From Nilaparvata lugens (taxonomy: Eukaryota > Arthropoda > Insecta > Hemiptera > Delphacidae): a stretch of 64,000 nucleotides of DNA. Shown piece by piece: positions 47,801 to 62,300 of this stretch (position 1 is the first letter of the stretch; every line of letters starts with the position of its first letter). The stretch lies in contig NC_052508.1 of NCBI RefSeq assembly GCF_014356525.2, positions 43,689,858 to 43,753,857 on the forward strand. The letters are read 5' to 3'. Position numbers and translations under genes: made by a program. The notes under the pieces were generated by a model. It made no database searches. It was not told the origin of the DNA and saw only the letters and a list, made by a program, of their open reading frames with translations.

Positions 47801-50800
47801 AGTTTTAGAAGTTTATGAAGTAATAGTAATATTTATAGTTTATGAGGTAAATAGTGTTTGATTAGGGTCTCATTCAACATTCATATCTATCAGATCATAG
47901 TTATTTGCCCGACTTTGATAACGAGTAATTCCTTATTAGACCCGTGTTAAGACATCCAAATATTTGTTGACCATAAGGCCGGTCCGACCGTCAGTGCGTA
48001 CGTCAGTCGCATTTGTCTTTTCCATAGATGTTCCATGTATCCGTACAGAACAGGACTGACCGCACGCATGTGCACGGTCAGTACCATGCGTCTTATAATG
48101 CGTACGAAGACCATCGGTCGAGCTCGTGCGCATCCGTTCCATCGGTCAACTGAAGCGCTATAGAAGCAAATAGAAGCGTTCACAGTAGTTTTCAACTGAT
48201 GTGCTGGATTAGATAGAAAAATGAATGAATTCAATTAATAAAGATGTCATATTTAAAATAATTATTTTTCATACATTCCTTCAATCATCTCTGAATTTCT
48301 TATTTTAAAAAATCAGAAATTATTATTATTTTTACATTATCTAGTCTTTCCAATGGTGATACAGGAGCTCGAAATAAGTTTTGACGTTTCAAGTTGTCTT
48401 GTAATTTTTCAGATATCTCATTGAAACTTCTAATAGACATTCTGAAGTAGGAAAAAATTATCTTCGTCCTCAAGCAATGATGTACGGTATATATGGTACT
48501 GAATTCCCCTTGAAATGCTCTTTAGGCGACCATCGGGTGAACTTGATATCTACGTCTTTTATTCCTTCGTTCCTTCAAACAATTCGTAAAGGCGTCCATT
48601 TTGTGAGTCGGATCGGTTCGTTCGTCAGGAGAGCTCTGAATGTGTCAAACTGATTCATGGATGCGTATAGTCATTCACACTGACGGTCGGTCGAGCTCTG
48701 TAACCGGTCTAAACAATCAAATATCTATGATCTGATACATAGGACTGTGTAATAAGGCCCTTAGAAACATGGAATAAAGAATCATTGAAGAGCCTTTAGA
48801 AAACTGAGACAAAATGTAAGCGAGAGATCTCCTTGAATTACATTATATATTTCACCATTCAACAAGTTCGAATAAACTTGATTAGTATACTAATCAAATT
48901 GTAGCAAGTGAGGGCAGAATGACATGACCACTGCTAACTAACTGACAACGGAAGATAGCAATTGTGAACGAACAGAGCTGAAGTTCGACTCTATTTCCCG
49001 CCCCACTATCTCAAAATTCTCCTGCAATTACTATTCTGCAGGGCAGTTTCAATACTATCATTATTTAAGTCCGAAACATGAACGAAATAATCAGAGGATG
49101 AATCTTGAAAGCCTTTAGGCGCAATTCAAACAGAAGTAGTAGTGGCACAGACATGACGCTGACTTTTGTCACTTCCACGCCACCATAAACATTTGATACA
49201 ATGCAAACAGAAGTGGCGTTTCGCCACGCCACTTCTTTTAGCATTGGACCATATGATTGTTTTTAAAGGAATGATAAAACTACCAATTGTGAACGAAAAA
49301 TTCAAAGTTCGACTATAATCCCCGCCCTACTATCTCAAAATTGCGCTCCTAATCTACAGGACAAAAATGGTTTGTACTGACTAGTGAACTGCGGAGGTCC
49401 GATGACAGAAGGCGGTTGGGTGAGCTGTGCGATGAGTGCACTCTGCTGCTGCGTGGTGGCCGTGCTGAAGGGAGGGGGGCCGCGCTGCTGTGCCGCCATC
49501 ATGGGCCACCTGCCGGGGGGGCGTTGGCCCCCCATCATGTAGCCAGGGGGCGCCTGCTGCTGGTACGCGGGACTTGGGCCCGGGCCACGGGGGCCTCCCA
49601 CTAAACCCACCTGTCAAACATACAAAATAACTCATTAGCTCTACAAAGATAATCACTTCAAAATTTAAAATAATTGGGAGAAAATTTATTTTTAAGATTT
49701 CCTCTATTGACTGCACAGACAATGACTGTGATGCCCACATGAACTCCTGGATTATGCGTGGGCAAGGTCTGTAGAAATAGGTCAAGACACGATCCAATGC
49801 TGCATTGCACAACGGACATTTATTGAAGCTATTTAGTTTACTATAGAGTTTAGATTAGGTTTTGGAATTTTCCGCCAAAATAACTTCAATATGGCTGCTC
49901 CATAAGTAACAGTTACTGTAGTGGGTAATGTGATTGATTGATGAAATTTATTTATTTATTTACATACAAAAGCTCACAGATTATATCAATGAAGAGCCTT
50001 ATTGACGACATCAACTAGCTTAGTCACGTATATTTGATGCAAAATGAGTATGGAAAAATAAAATAATAAAAACAATTTTTTGAATACTAATATGATAAGA
50101 AGAGGCGAAATGAAAAAATACACTGATGATAATAATATTAATACAGAATAGAGAAAGAATAGGACTTGAGAAGAAAAAAATGAGGGATTTTAGCATGATA
50201 ATCATCATTTATCAATCATGAGTCTGCTATAGAGCGATATCCTAGTTTACAGGATTTCTTAAAGGTTTGGAAACGGTCAGCAAACGGATTAATGCAGTGG
50301 CTTATTCGATTGAACAAACGTATATATGTACGAGTTCTGTATATGTAAGAATAATATTGTAATGATGAGCCGTTCTTATAAACGGGACATAAACTTGCAA
50401 CATATTTATAAATTCTGGCATGAATACTTGATTGTTTAGGATATTATATAATAGCAAGAGGGAACCGACAGATCTCCTTTCTTCCAAACTTTGAACATTA
50501 AATATCAACCTTAGATTGTCTGTTGAAAAAGCTAACGGACAGAATGCGTTGAACTTTTTAATATAAAGATACCTTAAAAATGTATTCTTATTTTTTTTCA
50601 AATTAAGAATTGCGCTGCTGTGAAATGGAGCCCAAACTAAAGCAAAACATTCAAGCTTACTCCTCACTGTAGCATAATATAATTTCAAAACAACGTCGCA
50701 TGCAGCAAAAGGCCTACAATTTCGAAATAAAAACCCTAGCAATTTATTAGCACTATTAATAACATGTGTTAGGTGTTCTTTAAAACTCAAAAGTAGGGTA

Positions 50801-53394
50801 CATTATGACGCCCAGGTCCTTTATACGGATAACACAATCGAGGTATTCATTATTAATATTGTAATTATAATGAAAAGGATTTTTCTGATGTGTGGATATC
50901 ATGTATTTTGTTTTTGATATATTTATTTCTAATCTATTTCTCAAACACCAGTCGTGAATCGCATTCAAATCCCGCTGCAAGAGAGAGCAATCCTCCAGAC
51001 TAGAGATATGTCTGAAAAGTTTTATATCGTCTGCAAAAAGCAAAATACTTGATTCCTTAAAATGGTCAGGCAGATCATTTATAAGTAGGAGGAACAACAA
51101 GGGACCAACCAAGGTTTGATCCCTGTGGAACCCCAGAAGAATCGGTATAATAAATAGATCTATGTTTATTAAAAACCACATAAGACTTCCTATCTTTTAG
51201 ATAACTCATGCAATCAAACTATCAGACAGACAAAACCATTTCAATTTTTTCAATAGAATTCCAAAATCGAAGGTTTTTGTAATCTAAATAGATAACATCC
51301 GGATACGACCATGTATATATAGCTGCGGAGAGACAGATTAGGTGAACAGATTAGTTATAGTTGAACGCGATGGCATAAAACCATGTTGGAATGAGGAAAT
51401 TATGGGTCTTACATGGTTGAAAACTTTGCTATCTATATAAATAAAAATCGAGCCTCAAATTTTGACATTCAATACTTTTTATTTGTGCACCGAATTTGAT
51501 GATTTTTTTTAGTTGTGTTCGTTTTTGAAATTTTTCAAATGTTTACTTTTCTTGAATGGCGGCACTCCTTACTGGGCAATCCGTATTGAGACAGAAAGAT
51601 TCAAATTGGCTTTCATTGTGTTCTGTGAAGCCGCCAAATGGTTGATTCGAATACTGGAAATGCCAAATAGTAGATACCCTAGGAAGTGCTACGATATTAT
51701 GGTATCAGAATTAGCTCAGGGAGGAATTGATCATTCAAAGCTCAGATTCAATTGGGTACATTCACTCATAAAGCCAGTTTTTCAATGTCTCAGCAGAAAA
51801 TTTGTGGACGAATTATAGTATTAATGTGAATGCTTTGAAACAACGCTATGAGGAGCTTATAGAAGCATATTGTGGTAATCTGTACAACTTAGATGTAGGT
51901 AGAGCCATCGATTCCCAATCCTCTCCCAGATACACGCAGTTGAATCCAAATTTCATTTTAGGTGAGCAGTTCAGATTTAGATTGGCCTTCTCGAAGATTA
52001 GTTGTTTATCCCAACTAAGATTGGCTAGTGACCTGAGTATTTACCTGTATGTTGAAGGGAAGGGTATTTGGAAAAATTGCAAAGAGCACTGTCCAATCTG
52101 CAACTTTAGAACTGATGAGACGGTGGAACATTTTTTATTAGTATGTCCTATGTATTGCCACATCAGGAGGCAATTTACTGCCAAATTTACTCAGAATATT
52201 GTAAATGACGCAGATAAAGTAATTGTACTGCTATCCAACTTGAGTGTAGAAAAAATAAATTCCGTGTACAATTTTACAGTAGAGGCGCTCAAAATAAGAT
52301 CAGAGATACTAAGCGTGACAGGTTGAGCCGGCAGTGAGTCTTTTTAACAATCGCAGCAATTTAATCATGACGTTTCACTCGATTAATGAATTTTGTTATC
52401 CTGTTTGTAATTATAATCATAGTTTTCATATTGTTTGTGTATTTTGTCTGTTTGTATCATGATGATTGTGACTTTGTATGGGGCGTGGCCCCGATTGCAA
52501 ATAAAGATATTTATTTATTATTCGTTTATTTAGTTGTGTTCGTTATGTTAATGGCCTATCAAATTTATAATCCGACTTCAGGACTCTTTCCATGTTTACA
52601 TGTAATCCTTATGGGAGAAGATTTGTGAGCTGGCCACACACAGAAATAAAAAAAACAGCTGTTATATTCATTGTGTCATCCAACAGCCGTCGGTAGATCT
52701 GTTTTTCTATTTTTCTTTCTACTGATTCACAAAATTCTAATAATAGAAAAAATAATCTGGTGTGGCGCACTCACACAACTTTCCTTGCCGTTATGAAAAT
52801 TGATCACCTGACGCTAGTGTTCACGCGCATCTCAAGTCTACTTATAAACAAAGATCTGAGCCAGCTGGTGACACGACAATAACGCTGGAGTCATACGAGG
52901 TCTGCTATCTCTTCATAGTAAATCATTTAATAGAATCAACAGTTGCCAACAGTTTGCGATTGGATAATCACATTTTCTCGAATTTCGAGCTTATTTTCAA
53001 TTTTAGGTGAAAATATTACTGATCATTAATTGTAGAGATTGTCATGCTCAATCTTTTCCTCTCAAATTTTTTTGTTCAAATTGTATCTGAAGCCTGATAA
53101 TTGGGAATCTAAAATCAAACTTTGCATAGATCCTGAAATTTTTACAGATATGAGACTTGTGGCAGTTGATAGAGCTTATCAATGACTATTTCAGATATAA
53201 ATTTAATCAAAATCGTTGAAGCCGTTTTCGAGAAAATCGCGAAAAACCCTGTTTTTGACAACATTTTCGCCATTTTAGCCGCCATCTTGAATTGCATTTG
53301 ATCGAAATTGTTCGTGTCGGATCCTTATAATTATCGTAAGGACCTTAAGTTCCAAATTTTAAGTCATTCCGTTAATTAGGAGATGAGATTTCGT

Positions 53395-53440
<46 letters not shown>

Positions 53441-56365
53441 AGGGGACCTTGAAATGTATAGAAATTTAGAAATTGGGGTACCTTAATTTTTTTCGGTAAG
53501 CAATACTTTCCTTACCTATGGGTAATAGGGCAGGGAAAGTAAAAATAATGCCGCGGTACGAACGACGACCAAACTTGGGTCGTAGAACTCGAAATGCTGT
53601 AAATTTAGAATATGCACGGGAAAATCAGCAGCAAGGAGATTTATACCATTCAATTTCCCAGCAAGCTGCATTCAACTATATCTAAAAATACAAACTGCTG
53701 AACAACTAACTAAGCACATAGGAAGTCCATATTGAGATATAAATGTAAATACTGATTGTTGGATAATTTTCATGAAAATATAGTGCATCAGATTAAGCTA
53801 AGGCTAAGCACACCTGAGGAGGCGCGGCTTGGTGATACAAAGTTTTATGGTATTACAAATCTTTTGAAGATTGCCTTATCACACCGTTCCACGCCATGCC
53901 CGATTCAGTATGTGTAAGTTCTTCCATCCAAACCAATAAGCAGGAAGCAACTGAACGGCATTTTGCCGCTTTGCGCCTCCTCAGGAGTTTATCAAGCTAA
54001 AGTTTGTCATGAGATGCATTAACTATTTGGCGGTACGAAGTTCGCCGGGCCAGCTAGTATAAAATATATTCAAAAACCTTCCTTGCAGAATTCAGAATAG
54101 CAATGGGACGAAAATTCGACATTATGTTCTATCCACCAGTCTTATGAACACACCTGTTCAGGGTGACACCACACCCTTGAAGATTTCCATTTTTTAGGAT
54201 ATTTATTCAATCTCAAGGACAAATTAAAATAAATTGTAAATGTTGAATAAGAATGTCTCTAAAACCCTTTATAATGTATGCTGGTACACCGTCAGGCCCA
54301 CAAGATCTAGTCGTTTCAAGTTTATTTATAGCTGAATTTACTTCATTTTCAGGAATATATTAAACTTGTAATAGGTCAATATGAGGAGATGAAGGAATTC
54401 TGTCATATGATTCGTCATCGTTATTGACCGAGCGAAGTGAGGTTTAAGATTCAAGTCGACGGTTTGGCATTTCTCTTAATGTTTAAATGTTTATAAGTTG
54501 CGCATTTACGGCGAAACGCGGTAATAGATTTTCATGAAATTTGACAGGTATGTTCCTTTTTAAATTGCGCGTCGACGTATATACAAAGTTTTTGGAAATT
54601 TTGCATTTCAAGGATAATATAAAATGAAAAAGGAGCCTCCTTCATACGCCAATATTAGAGTGAAAATCAGACTATAGAATTATTCATCATAAATTAGCTG
54701 ACAAGTGATTACACAGATGTGTGGAGAAGCCAGTCTATAGCTGTATTTCCATAAGGTCTATAGTTTCAATCAGGTACTTGTGGATAAGAATACTGCGTGA
54801 GGTCTACTGTTCACAGAACTACTAGTTAAGTTAGATGCTATTACAGTTGTTGCTATTATTGTAAATAGATGAAAAATAATCAGCAAAAGCCTAGCAGCTG
54901 CAAAAGATTAGCAGCTCTGCGAAGTTATCCTCAACTGTGTGTAACGTGTGTGTAATGAGTGTTCTGTCACTGAAACTACAGCAGCTGATATTCTGTTTTC
55001 AATATTATCATGAGGTGAAGGAAAATCAACCAACTTGAAATTGTCACATTCACTATTCACTTATTTATGAGTACTAAAGTACTAAAAAAAGAAATCTAAA
55101 ATTTCTAATAGTATAGCAACTGAAAACGTTTCTCAAGTCTCTAATAAATGAGCGGTTATGACAAATTTGTGGTTTTATATTTTTGTAATGAGTCTGCTTA
55201 TTCCAGTATTCTTGTACTGCTTACTTGTAGAAATATTTCACTCATTGCAAAATATTTCAAATTATAATTCAGTCTCTTTCTATAACATTATAGCTCTCAT
55301 TTCAAAGTAGCTTCCACATGGAGTTTCTTTAATGCATCTATAATAACTAATGAAGTATCTCTATAAGTGCAATACTAAATAGCTTTTAATTATTATTAAA
55401 CGAAAATACAAATGCTGTAAGTCACCCCGAAGACTTCTGCTAGTGCTAATATTGACAACAAGGTTAACAGATAGATGGAAATTCGATGAGAGCTACTATC
55501 TAAAAATTATTTGCCAGCCTGGGAATCGAATCCGGTACTTCCTAACTGCTAATCAGGTATGCTCGCCCTTACACCAAACTGACAATCTCTGGATAGCAGC
55601 GCTCATTACCGAGAAGGTAACGGGTTCGATTCCCAAGCTGGCAAATAATTTTTGGATAGTGCTCTCATCAAATTTCCATCTAGCTGTTAACCCTTTAGTC
55701 AATATTTGCAGTAGTAGAAGTCTTCGGCGTGATTTACAGCATTTAATTTGAATTTTCATTTAATAATAATTATTCATCAATTAGCATTTGAATAAATGCA
55801 ATTTATCATTAATTTCCATCTGTAATATAACTATATGAAGTAATACACTTCCATTGAAATAAAGACACTTCAAAACAAATTAAAAAAAAACAAATAACAT
55901 TAACAAGTGTTTTATCATGGAAAACATTACCAATTTCAAAATAGTTCATTTAGTACTGTTAAAGTGAGTATTTTAATTATTTACTGTTTTGTTACAGAAA
56001 TAGATTATCATTTTATTCTTCAAATTTAAAATAAATCATGAGCATGAAATAATGTATACTCAGTTCAATCTTGAACGCAGTTCGTTTGTAATTTGTATTT
56101 TTCCTTTAGGGCTACTCTTGAATATAAATAGAAATATAAATCTGAGTACCCTTTTTAAATTATTTCGTCACGACATGTTTTATATTTACTCAGATTTATA
56201 TTTTTATTTATATTCATTTGTATTGAACATAGTTATATCATAAATTTAATCTAACACCATATTATAATATAATTATTACTACGAATTTCAGTTTAATTTA
56301 TCATACCTGTTGCTGCATCTGTTGTGCTTGCTGTTGTTGGAGGGGATTCTGCTGCTGCTGTTGCT

Positions 56366-56397
<32 letters not shown>

Positions 56398-59300
56398 AGT
56401 GTTGCCTGTTGCACAGCTTGTTGCACAGCTTGTTGCACGGACTGCTGTTGCGCCTGTTGTGCTGCCTGTTGTTGCGCCTGTTGCGCCTGCTGCTGGGCGG
56501 TGGGCGCCTGTTGTGGCTGCGGCTGGCCCATAACCTGCCAACAAATTAATGTATCTCAAAATAAATGAATAAATCAACATCACACTTATTCAGCCAATCT
56601 CAAACAAATGTTGAAAATATTCACTCTCATCCATAATAGGGCTACTGATTATTAAAACACAATAAAAATCTATCACGTACCTTGTATTTCATTGCAACAC
56701 TACTATACTAGTTTCAACTCTTCAAGACTCATAACATATAATCAAATTATTAAATTCTTCTATAAATATAGTATTTATATTTTTATGTAACAATATGACT
56801 GGTTTAACCATCAACGTTTATGACAAAGGATCCGGGTGCTATGAGCTATAAATAACTTAATGAAAGAGAGTAGCAATGGACAGATTTGGATGGAGGGCTG
56901 CCTACCAATCAAACGATTGAGCTGGAAGAAGAAGAAACATCAACAGAAGTGCATTTGGAAGTGATATCTGATAACTGGGATGAAGATTTTAGGAAAAAGT
57001 TTTTTGTCGTGATTCTCACATGAAATAATAATTTTCGCTCACAAAAGGCACAGTGTTAGGTTTCCCCAAGTTGACGAAGTATGAACTAACAGTTACAACC
57101 GATATCTGATTGCGTAGATTCTATCTTACATTTTTGTTCGAAGCATAAGGATTCGGTTTATTCATCACAAATATAGTACTTGTGATGTGGGAATGTTTTA
57201 ATGGCATTAAAAAACAGCCTCTTATCGCAATGTAATAATAAAGTAGTGTGAAGGTTATTCGTATTGATCTATGATGTATGACTTTGGACCTGTAAATTTG
57301 AAGACCAAAAACCAAAGCACAGACATAAGACCAGAAATTATACATGTAAATTTTGAATTTTTGTTAACTCGTTTGATTTTTGTGAGTATAAAGTTTGGAC
57401 ACGATATCTCGAAGAGTGAAACGAAAATATCAAACTTCCTCATAATTAACACTATTCAAAAATATTAAAAATTCACTTGAATTTCTATTCAACTTTTAAC
57501 CAAAATACTCTCATTTAATCGAGCGTTGCAGTAGTTCATGTTTATTGTAGCATGAGCTCACATAGGATGTGTTTATGTACAACATTCTGCCAAAATTTAC
57601 CAGTCAAAATAGAAACTATTCAAAATATAAATCGTATTGTACTTGAACCACTCAATATTAATAATAAATTAATAAATATATCATTTATTAATTAATTTAT
57701 CAATTTATAATTATTATTAATAAACAACTTAATAATAATAATAATAATCTGTTATTATTATTCGATTTGATAACAGATTAATATTAATACAGATTTCAAA
57801 TTGAAATAAGTTTAATGGTGTCTATATTAGTATATTCTTGTCCCTAGTTTCGAATGGTTTCTATTTTTACTGTTTCACAGATTTTTCGCACATAATCGCA
57901 TACACTGTGAGCGTGGGCATAATTTATTAATTATAATAAAGTATTCTAATGAATTGTTAATTAATATGGGAATAATTATAGAAGTGTTTATATAAAAAAG
58001 TTTCGAAAAAGGGTACAATGCAATAATTTTTAGATTATATCAAAATGAGGGTGTGACTAGTAAATGATACCTGAGGTGCGGCCTGAGGCGTGGAGCGGTA
58101 GACATTCTGCGCCTGCGGCTGGGGAATTGGACTGCCAGTGTTGGGGAGTGGACTGGACAGTCCGGTCTGCTGTAGCGAGATGTTGGGCGGTGGGGGAGGG
58201 GGTGCATTGGCCCCTGGTCCAGGACTGATCGGCCGTTCCTTCAAACTAACAACAAATAATTATTCAACTTTTGCTACTATGCTTATGGAGAAAACACTTC
58301 AGATTGTCCTCGTCGCATTTGCTGCTAGGATTGATTATCTATGTACAGTGTACAGTATTAATAATTATTTCAACAATAATATTATTGAAAATAAAGAATT
58401 TGATCAATTTCTCACAATGACTGACTGACATACCACACAACAACTTTGTGCTGAACCCAATTTCCCGATCATTGTATGATTCATCTATAATATCGGGGCA
58501 ACGAGCTTCGCTCTGGAGTACAAAAGCATAGTTATTTATTTATTGATAAACAGAACACAATTCTTTAAAATGATTGGGGAAGGACTAACAGGCACAGCCC
58601 AAAACTGTTTCTTCCCCGAATTTTGATATACTTGAATTCAGGTCCGATTTTCAGTCCAAACAGAAAACAGAAAAGTTTGAATTTAGATTGTTTTCAAACC
58701 AAATTGAATAACAAAATAACACTCACTAATCACTTGAAACTGTAAAATAATTATCAACTTTGAAAATTTGTATATACTTTAATTTAGAATAATATACTAT
58801 GTTTAAACTACGCTATCACTACTACATCACGTCTAAACTACTGGACTTAAATTAACTAGAAATTCTGCATATAGATTCTTAATTAACCGAGGATGGTTCT
58901 AGGCCTACTTCAAACTCTTCAACATTCCACTTGGTCAAGTTTTAAAATAGACCCTTGCGGAGCACGGGTTACCTGCTAGTATCATTATATGAATACGCCT
59001 GTTTTTGCTCTTCCAATATCATTTAAATGATAAGTTATTCTGCACTAATGAATAAATAAATACATTAGTGTCAACATAAATGGATTGATAAATAATATCT
59101 ACATGGAATACGATGAGTATCAGTTGAGTGAAAGACTTTAGAATAAGAACATCTGCTAAGAGCTGGCGAAGATTAAAGGCAAATGCACACAACAGCAGAC
59201 AGGAGTAAGAGAAAACAACAAACTGGGCAAGGATATTACCTCCATCTGTCTGCATACGTCCGTCTGTTGCTTTGTGCGTTTGCCTGTAAGTGTATTGATT

Positions 59301-62300
59301 TACGTTTGAAGGGTGTGAAAAATAAATTACGTTGTGAAAAATATTCAAACAATTGATTTCATCCAAATTTGTACTCAATGAGAAACTTGACATATTCATA
59401 TTGTTAATATAGTTGAAAAAAAGAAACAATAGTAAAAGATCGTACATATAGGATAGAATATAATGATAATGTTAACTTTGAAGTCAGCTCACCTGTAACC
59501 TTTTAGCAGAACTAGATGTCTAGGGTCTTTGGCGTAGTTTTTGGTCTGAGAAGCTGGAAGATCACCACCGGCCTTCTCATACAGTTTGAAGAGAGCGGGG
59601 ATTTTACGCGGTGACAGGATGGACAGATTGATACCTCTCTGAAAAAAAGAGTTTTGTAATTAAACTGTGGAGAAATCGTAATAATCCATGGGAAATTAAC
59701 AAACATCTTATTTTTCATTTTTAGAAATAAATTTTACAATTAACAATATTGTTGGTTAGATCTGATAACAGTTTTACTGATTGTATAAAATAAGGCAAGT
59801 TTAAGGGCAGTTTTAAATTTTCAAGGTTTTTAGCGAGTTATTCCAAGGATGAGACTCAGCGCAAAAGAATTTTTGCATCACGGACCTACTATTTTTCAAA
59901 TTTTATCAAAATCATATGAAACGTTCTCAAGAGCTGTTGGACATAGGTACATAGATTGCTCGGTTGATGAAATAGAATTCTGCGATTCTGCATTACTCAG
60001 AAGTATATTATGTTTTCAATCTTAATTGTATACTTCACCAAGCCTAAGAAGACTAACTATTTCGGACTTTTAAAATGTTATTCAAATTTTAGAGAAAAAA
60101 AACAAGGAGTATCTTTAGTTTTTCTCTCCCGATCAGTGCTTCTTTGTAAAAATTATAAATAAATAAATAGTCCAAGACTAGTTCATTTTGAATGTAAATC
60201 ATAGGTTTTTTTAGAAATTTAAAAATTATTTGAAAAGAGCTGGATAAGTAGAATATTTTCATTACAACATGCATCCCAAGTAATACTTTTAAAACTATAT
60301 TTTCACTGGGGTTAATATGGAATTTTGCAAGAATTTGTATTACAAATGCAGATATGTATATTGTATATTGCAAATACAATGAATATACACAAGAATATGT
60401 ATCCATTAGTGACAAAATGTGATATGGAACTGATGATGACTGGTCAGTGGTCACTCACCCTAATATGAAGATAACTTTGATGAACGGTGGAATTCACTTC
60501 AAACTGCCAGCGTTCCTTATAACCAACCAATGCAATCAGACGATTCAAGTGAATCTCAACATAGCACTTCATTTTATTTATATAGCGTAAATATATTAGA
60601 GTAATATTATAATGTTCGTTAGTTTAATCTATTGTTCTAAATTATTGTACTGATTTGTTTTTAGAATAGTTCGTTATTTTTGTTTGTATTTTGTCAGTTT
60701 ATGAATAGATTTCAATTTCAATTAGCCTGACCTCAGCCAAGACAGAAGCCAACTGGTCAACAGTATGCCCTGAGAAGACGAAAGAGTCTCGGACCGGCAT
60801 CAGGTATGGCGGCGAGTTGCACACCAGAATGCAGTGCTTCTGAGGAATACTGTTCGCTTCTCTGCGTTGCTGCAGGTCGTCGAAGCATTGCAGCGCTGTT
60901 GCCAAGCCTTCTGCTATGTTCGCGTGTGACTCTCCTTTGCCACCAATCAATCTAAAAATTAGTCATTTCAAAAATTAGGGGTTCAATACAAGTTTAAAAC
61001 ACACATAACATTTTCTAATAGTTTGTTGTTAAATAATAATTCTCATAACAATGGTATATTCTAATAATTTGATTGTATGGGAAGAGAATTTGTGGTATTT
61101 CTCCATTATTGAAAGACGTTGATGTTGTCAGTACCATTATATTTATATACCAATATAGTGTATTGACCACATTTTTTCAATGCTAGATTTTCCCAATTTC
61201 TTGAAAAATGGTTGATCTATAGTACTTAAATTCGTCAATACTACTCTTGATGTCATCGAGAGCTCTGATTAATTTTTCTTCGTAAGTTGCTGGATACCAC
61301 CTCCTGCAGAGTTCTTATACAGCTGAAACATCAACAATACCACAATGTAGATGATTACCTATTTGGGCATTAACTTTTTCATGAACAATCTATCCATGTA
61401 GACAATATTGCCTTCTAGCGGATATATGCCTGGAGGAACATGTTGACTCATGAAGTTATACAATTTTGTTTCAGCTTCTTCCAATGTGATTTTACTCTTT
61501 CTCCCTTCATCTACCTTACCAGTTTTTGCATGGTTTTCGACACACCAATCATTCGTATTAGCTAAAACTTCTGGCTCATTGATCACCAAGGAAGTTCGGC
61601 GATTACATTCAATTTGTCGTTGGTGGTAATGCAAGCCACCTCAATTATACGATTTATGGATAAATCAAGGCTCCATGCTCTCCATGTCTATCAGATCAAG
61701 ATTCTCATCTAATTGTGACAGTAATTGTGGATATTCAATACAATAAACAAGGTTTTTGTAAGTATTCCGATTGCTAAAATGGAATTTTCTAATAGTTTGT
61801 AATGATATTTGTGAATGGTCCATACAATAAGAGTTTTTTTTCAATTTAATATTCAAATTGCTAGTAGCGTAGTAGTCAGTCACAGTATTCAAAGGGAAGG
61901 CGGTGAAGGACAAAAATAGGAGGAGTAACAATTTTATATTTACTGATTTTGCAGCGGTTTTTTTAAGGTATGGAAATATAATAATAACTCCGCTGCAAAG
62001 GGAATGTCATCGAGAATGTCATCGACGTGAACAGGCTGTTCAATATATTTCCAAAAACTTTGAACATAATATTATTCATTATCTATGATATAAAAAAAGG
62101 AAAGAATTGGATTGTACACGTACAGTACGCGTCCCGTAGCTTTGCCTCCGTGAGTTTGAAACGGCATATAGGCAAGGTATGGTCGCGGGGCAATATTCCT
62201 ACTTTTACAAGAACATAAGGCTCTAGAGTACCTGGATCCCTAGATGGAGAAAGCTCCCTACTTGAGATTCCTTGAAGGAAACTCCCTACAAACAGAAATT

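Larger units (their letters stand above)
51432..54057 (+). mobile_element. Helitron, 2,626 bp, both ends intact
   Basis: The 5' end is TCTATATAAATAAAAATCGA preceded by host A. The 3' end is GGCGGTACGAAGTTCGCCGG followed by GCCAGCTAG and host T. This is the canonical Helitron layout: 5' TC, a short 3' hairpin, CTAG, A/T insertion with no target duplication. It contains a LINE fragment, a dispersed repeat and a short piece of Helitron replicase. Confidence 0.93.

Noticed and set aside
55410..55744. A functional tRNA gene
   Set aside because: B boxes are present but no complete cloverleaf could be drawn, and the sequences are in an inverted repetitive context.
60089..60454. A 121-codon minus-strand frame in the intron between exons 60732 and 59638
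   Set aside because: AT-rich, with a composition typical of random intron sequence and no recognisable motif.
61359..61931. An extra MED25 exon
   Set aside because: The reading frame has stops, no matching splice sites, and no vWA sequence; exons 63405 and 60951 join perfectly without it.
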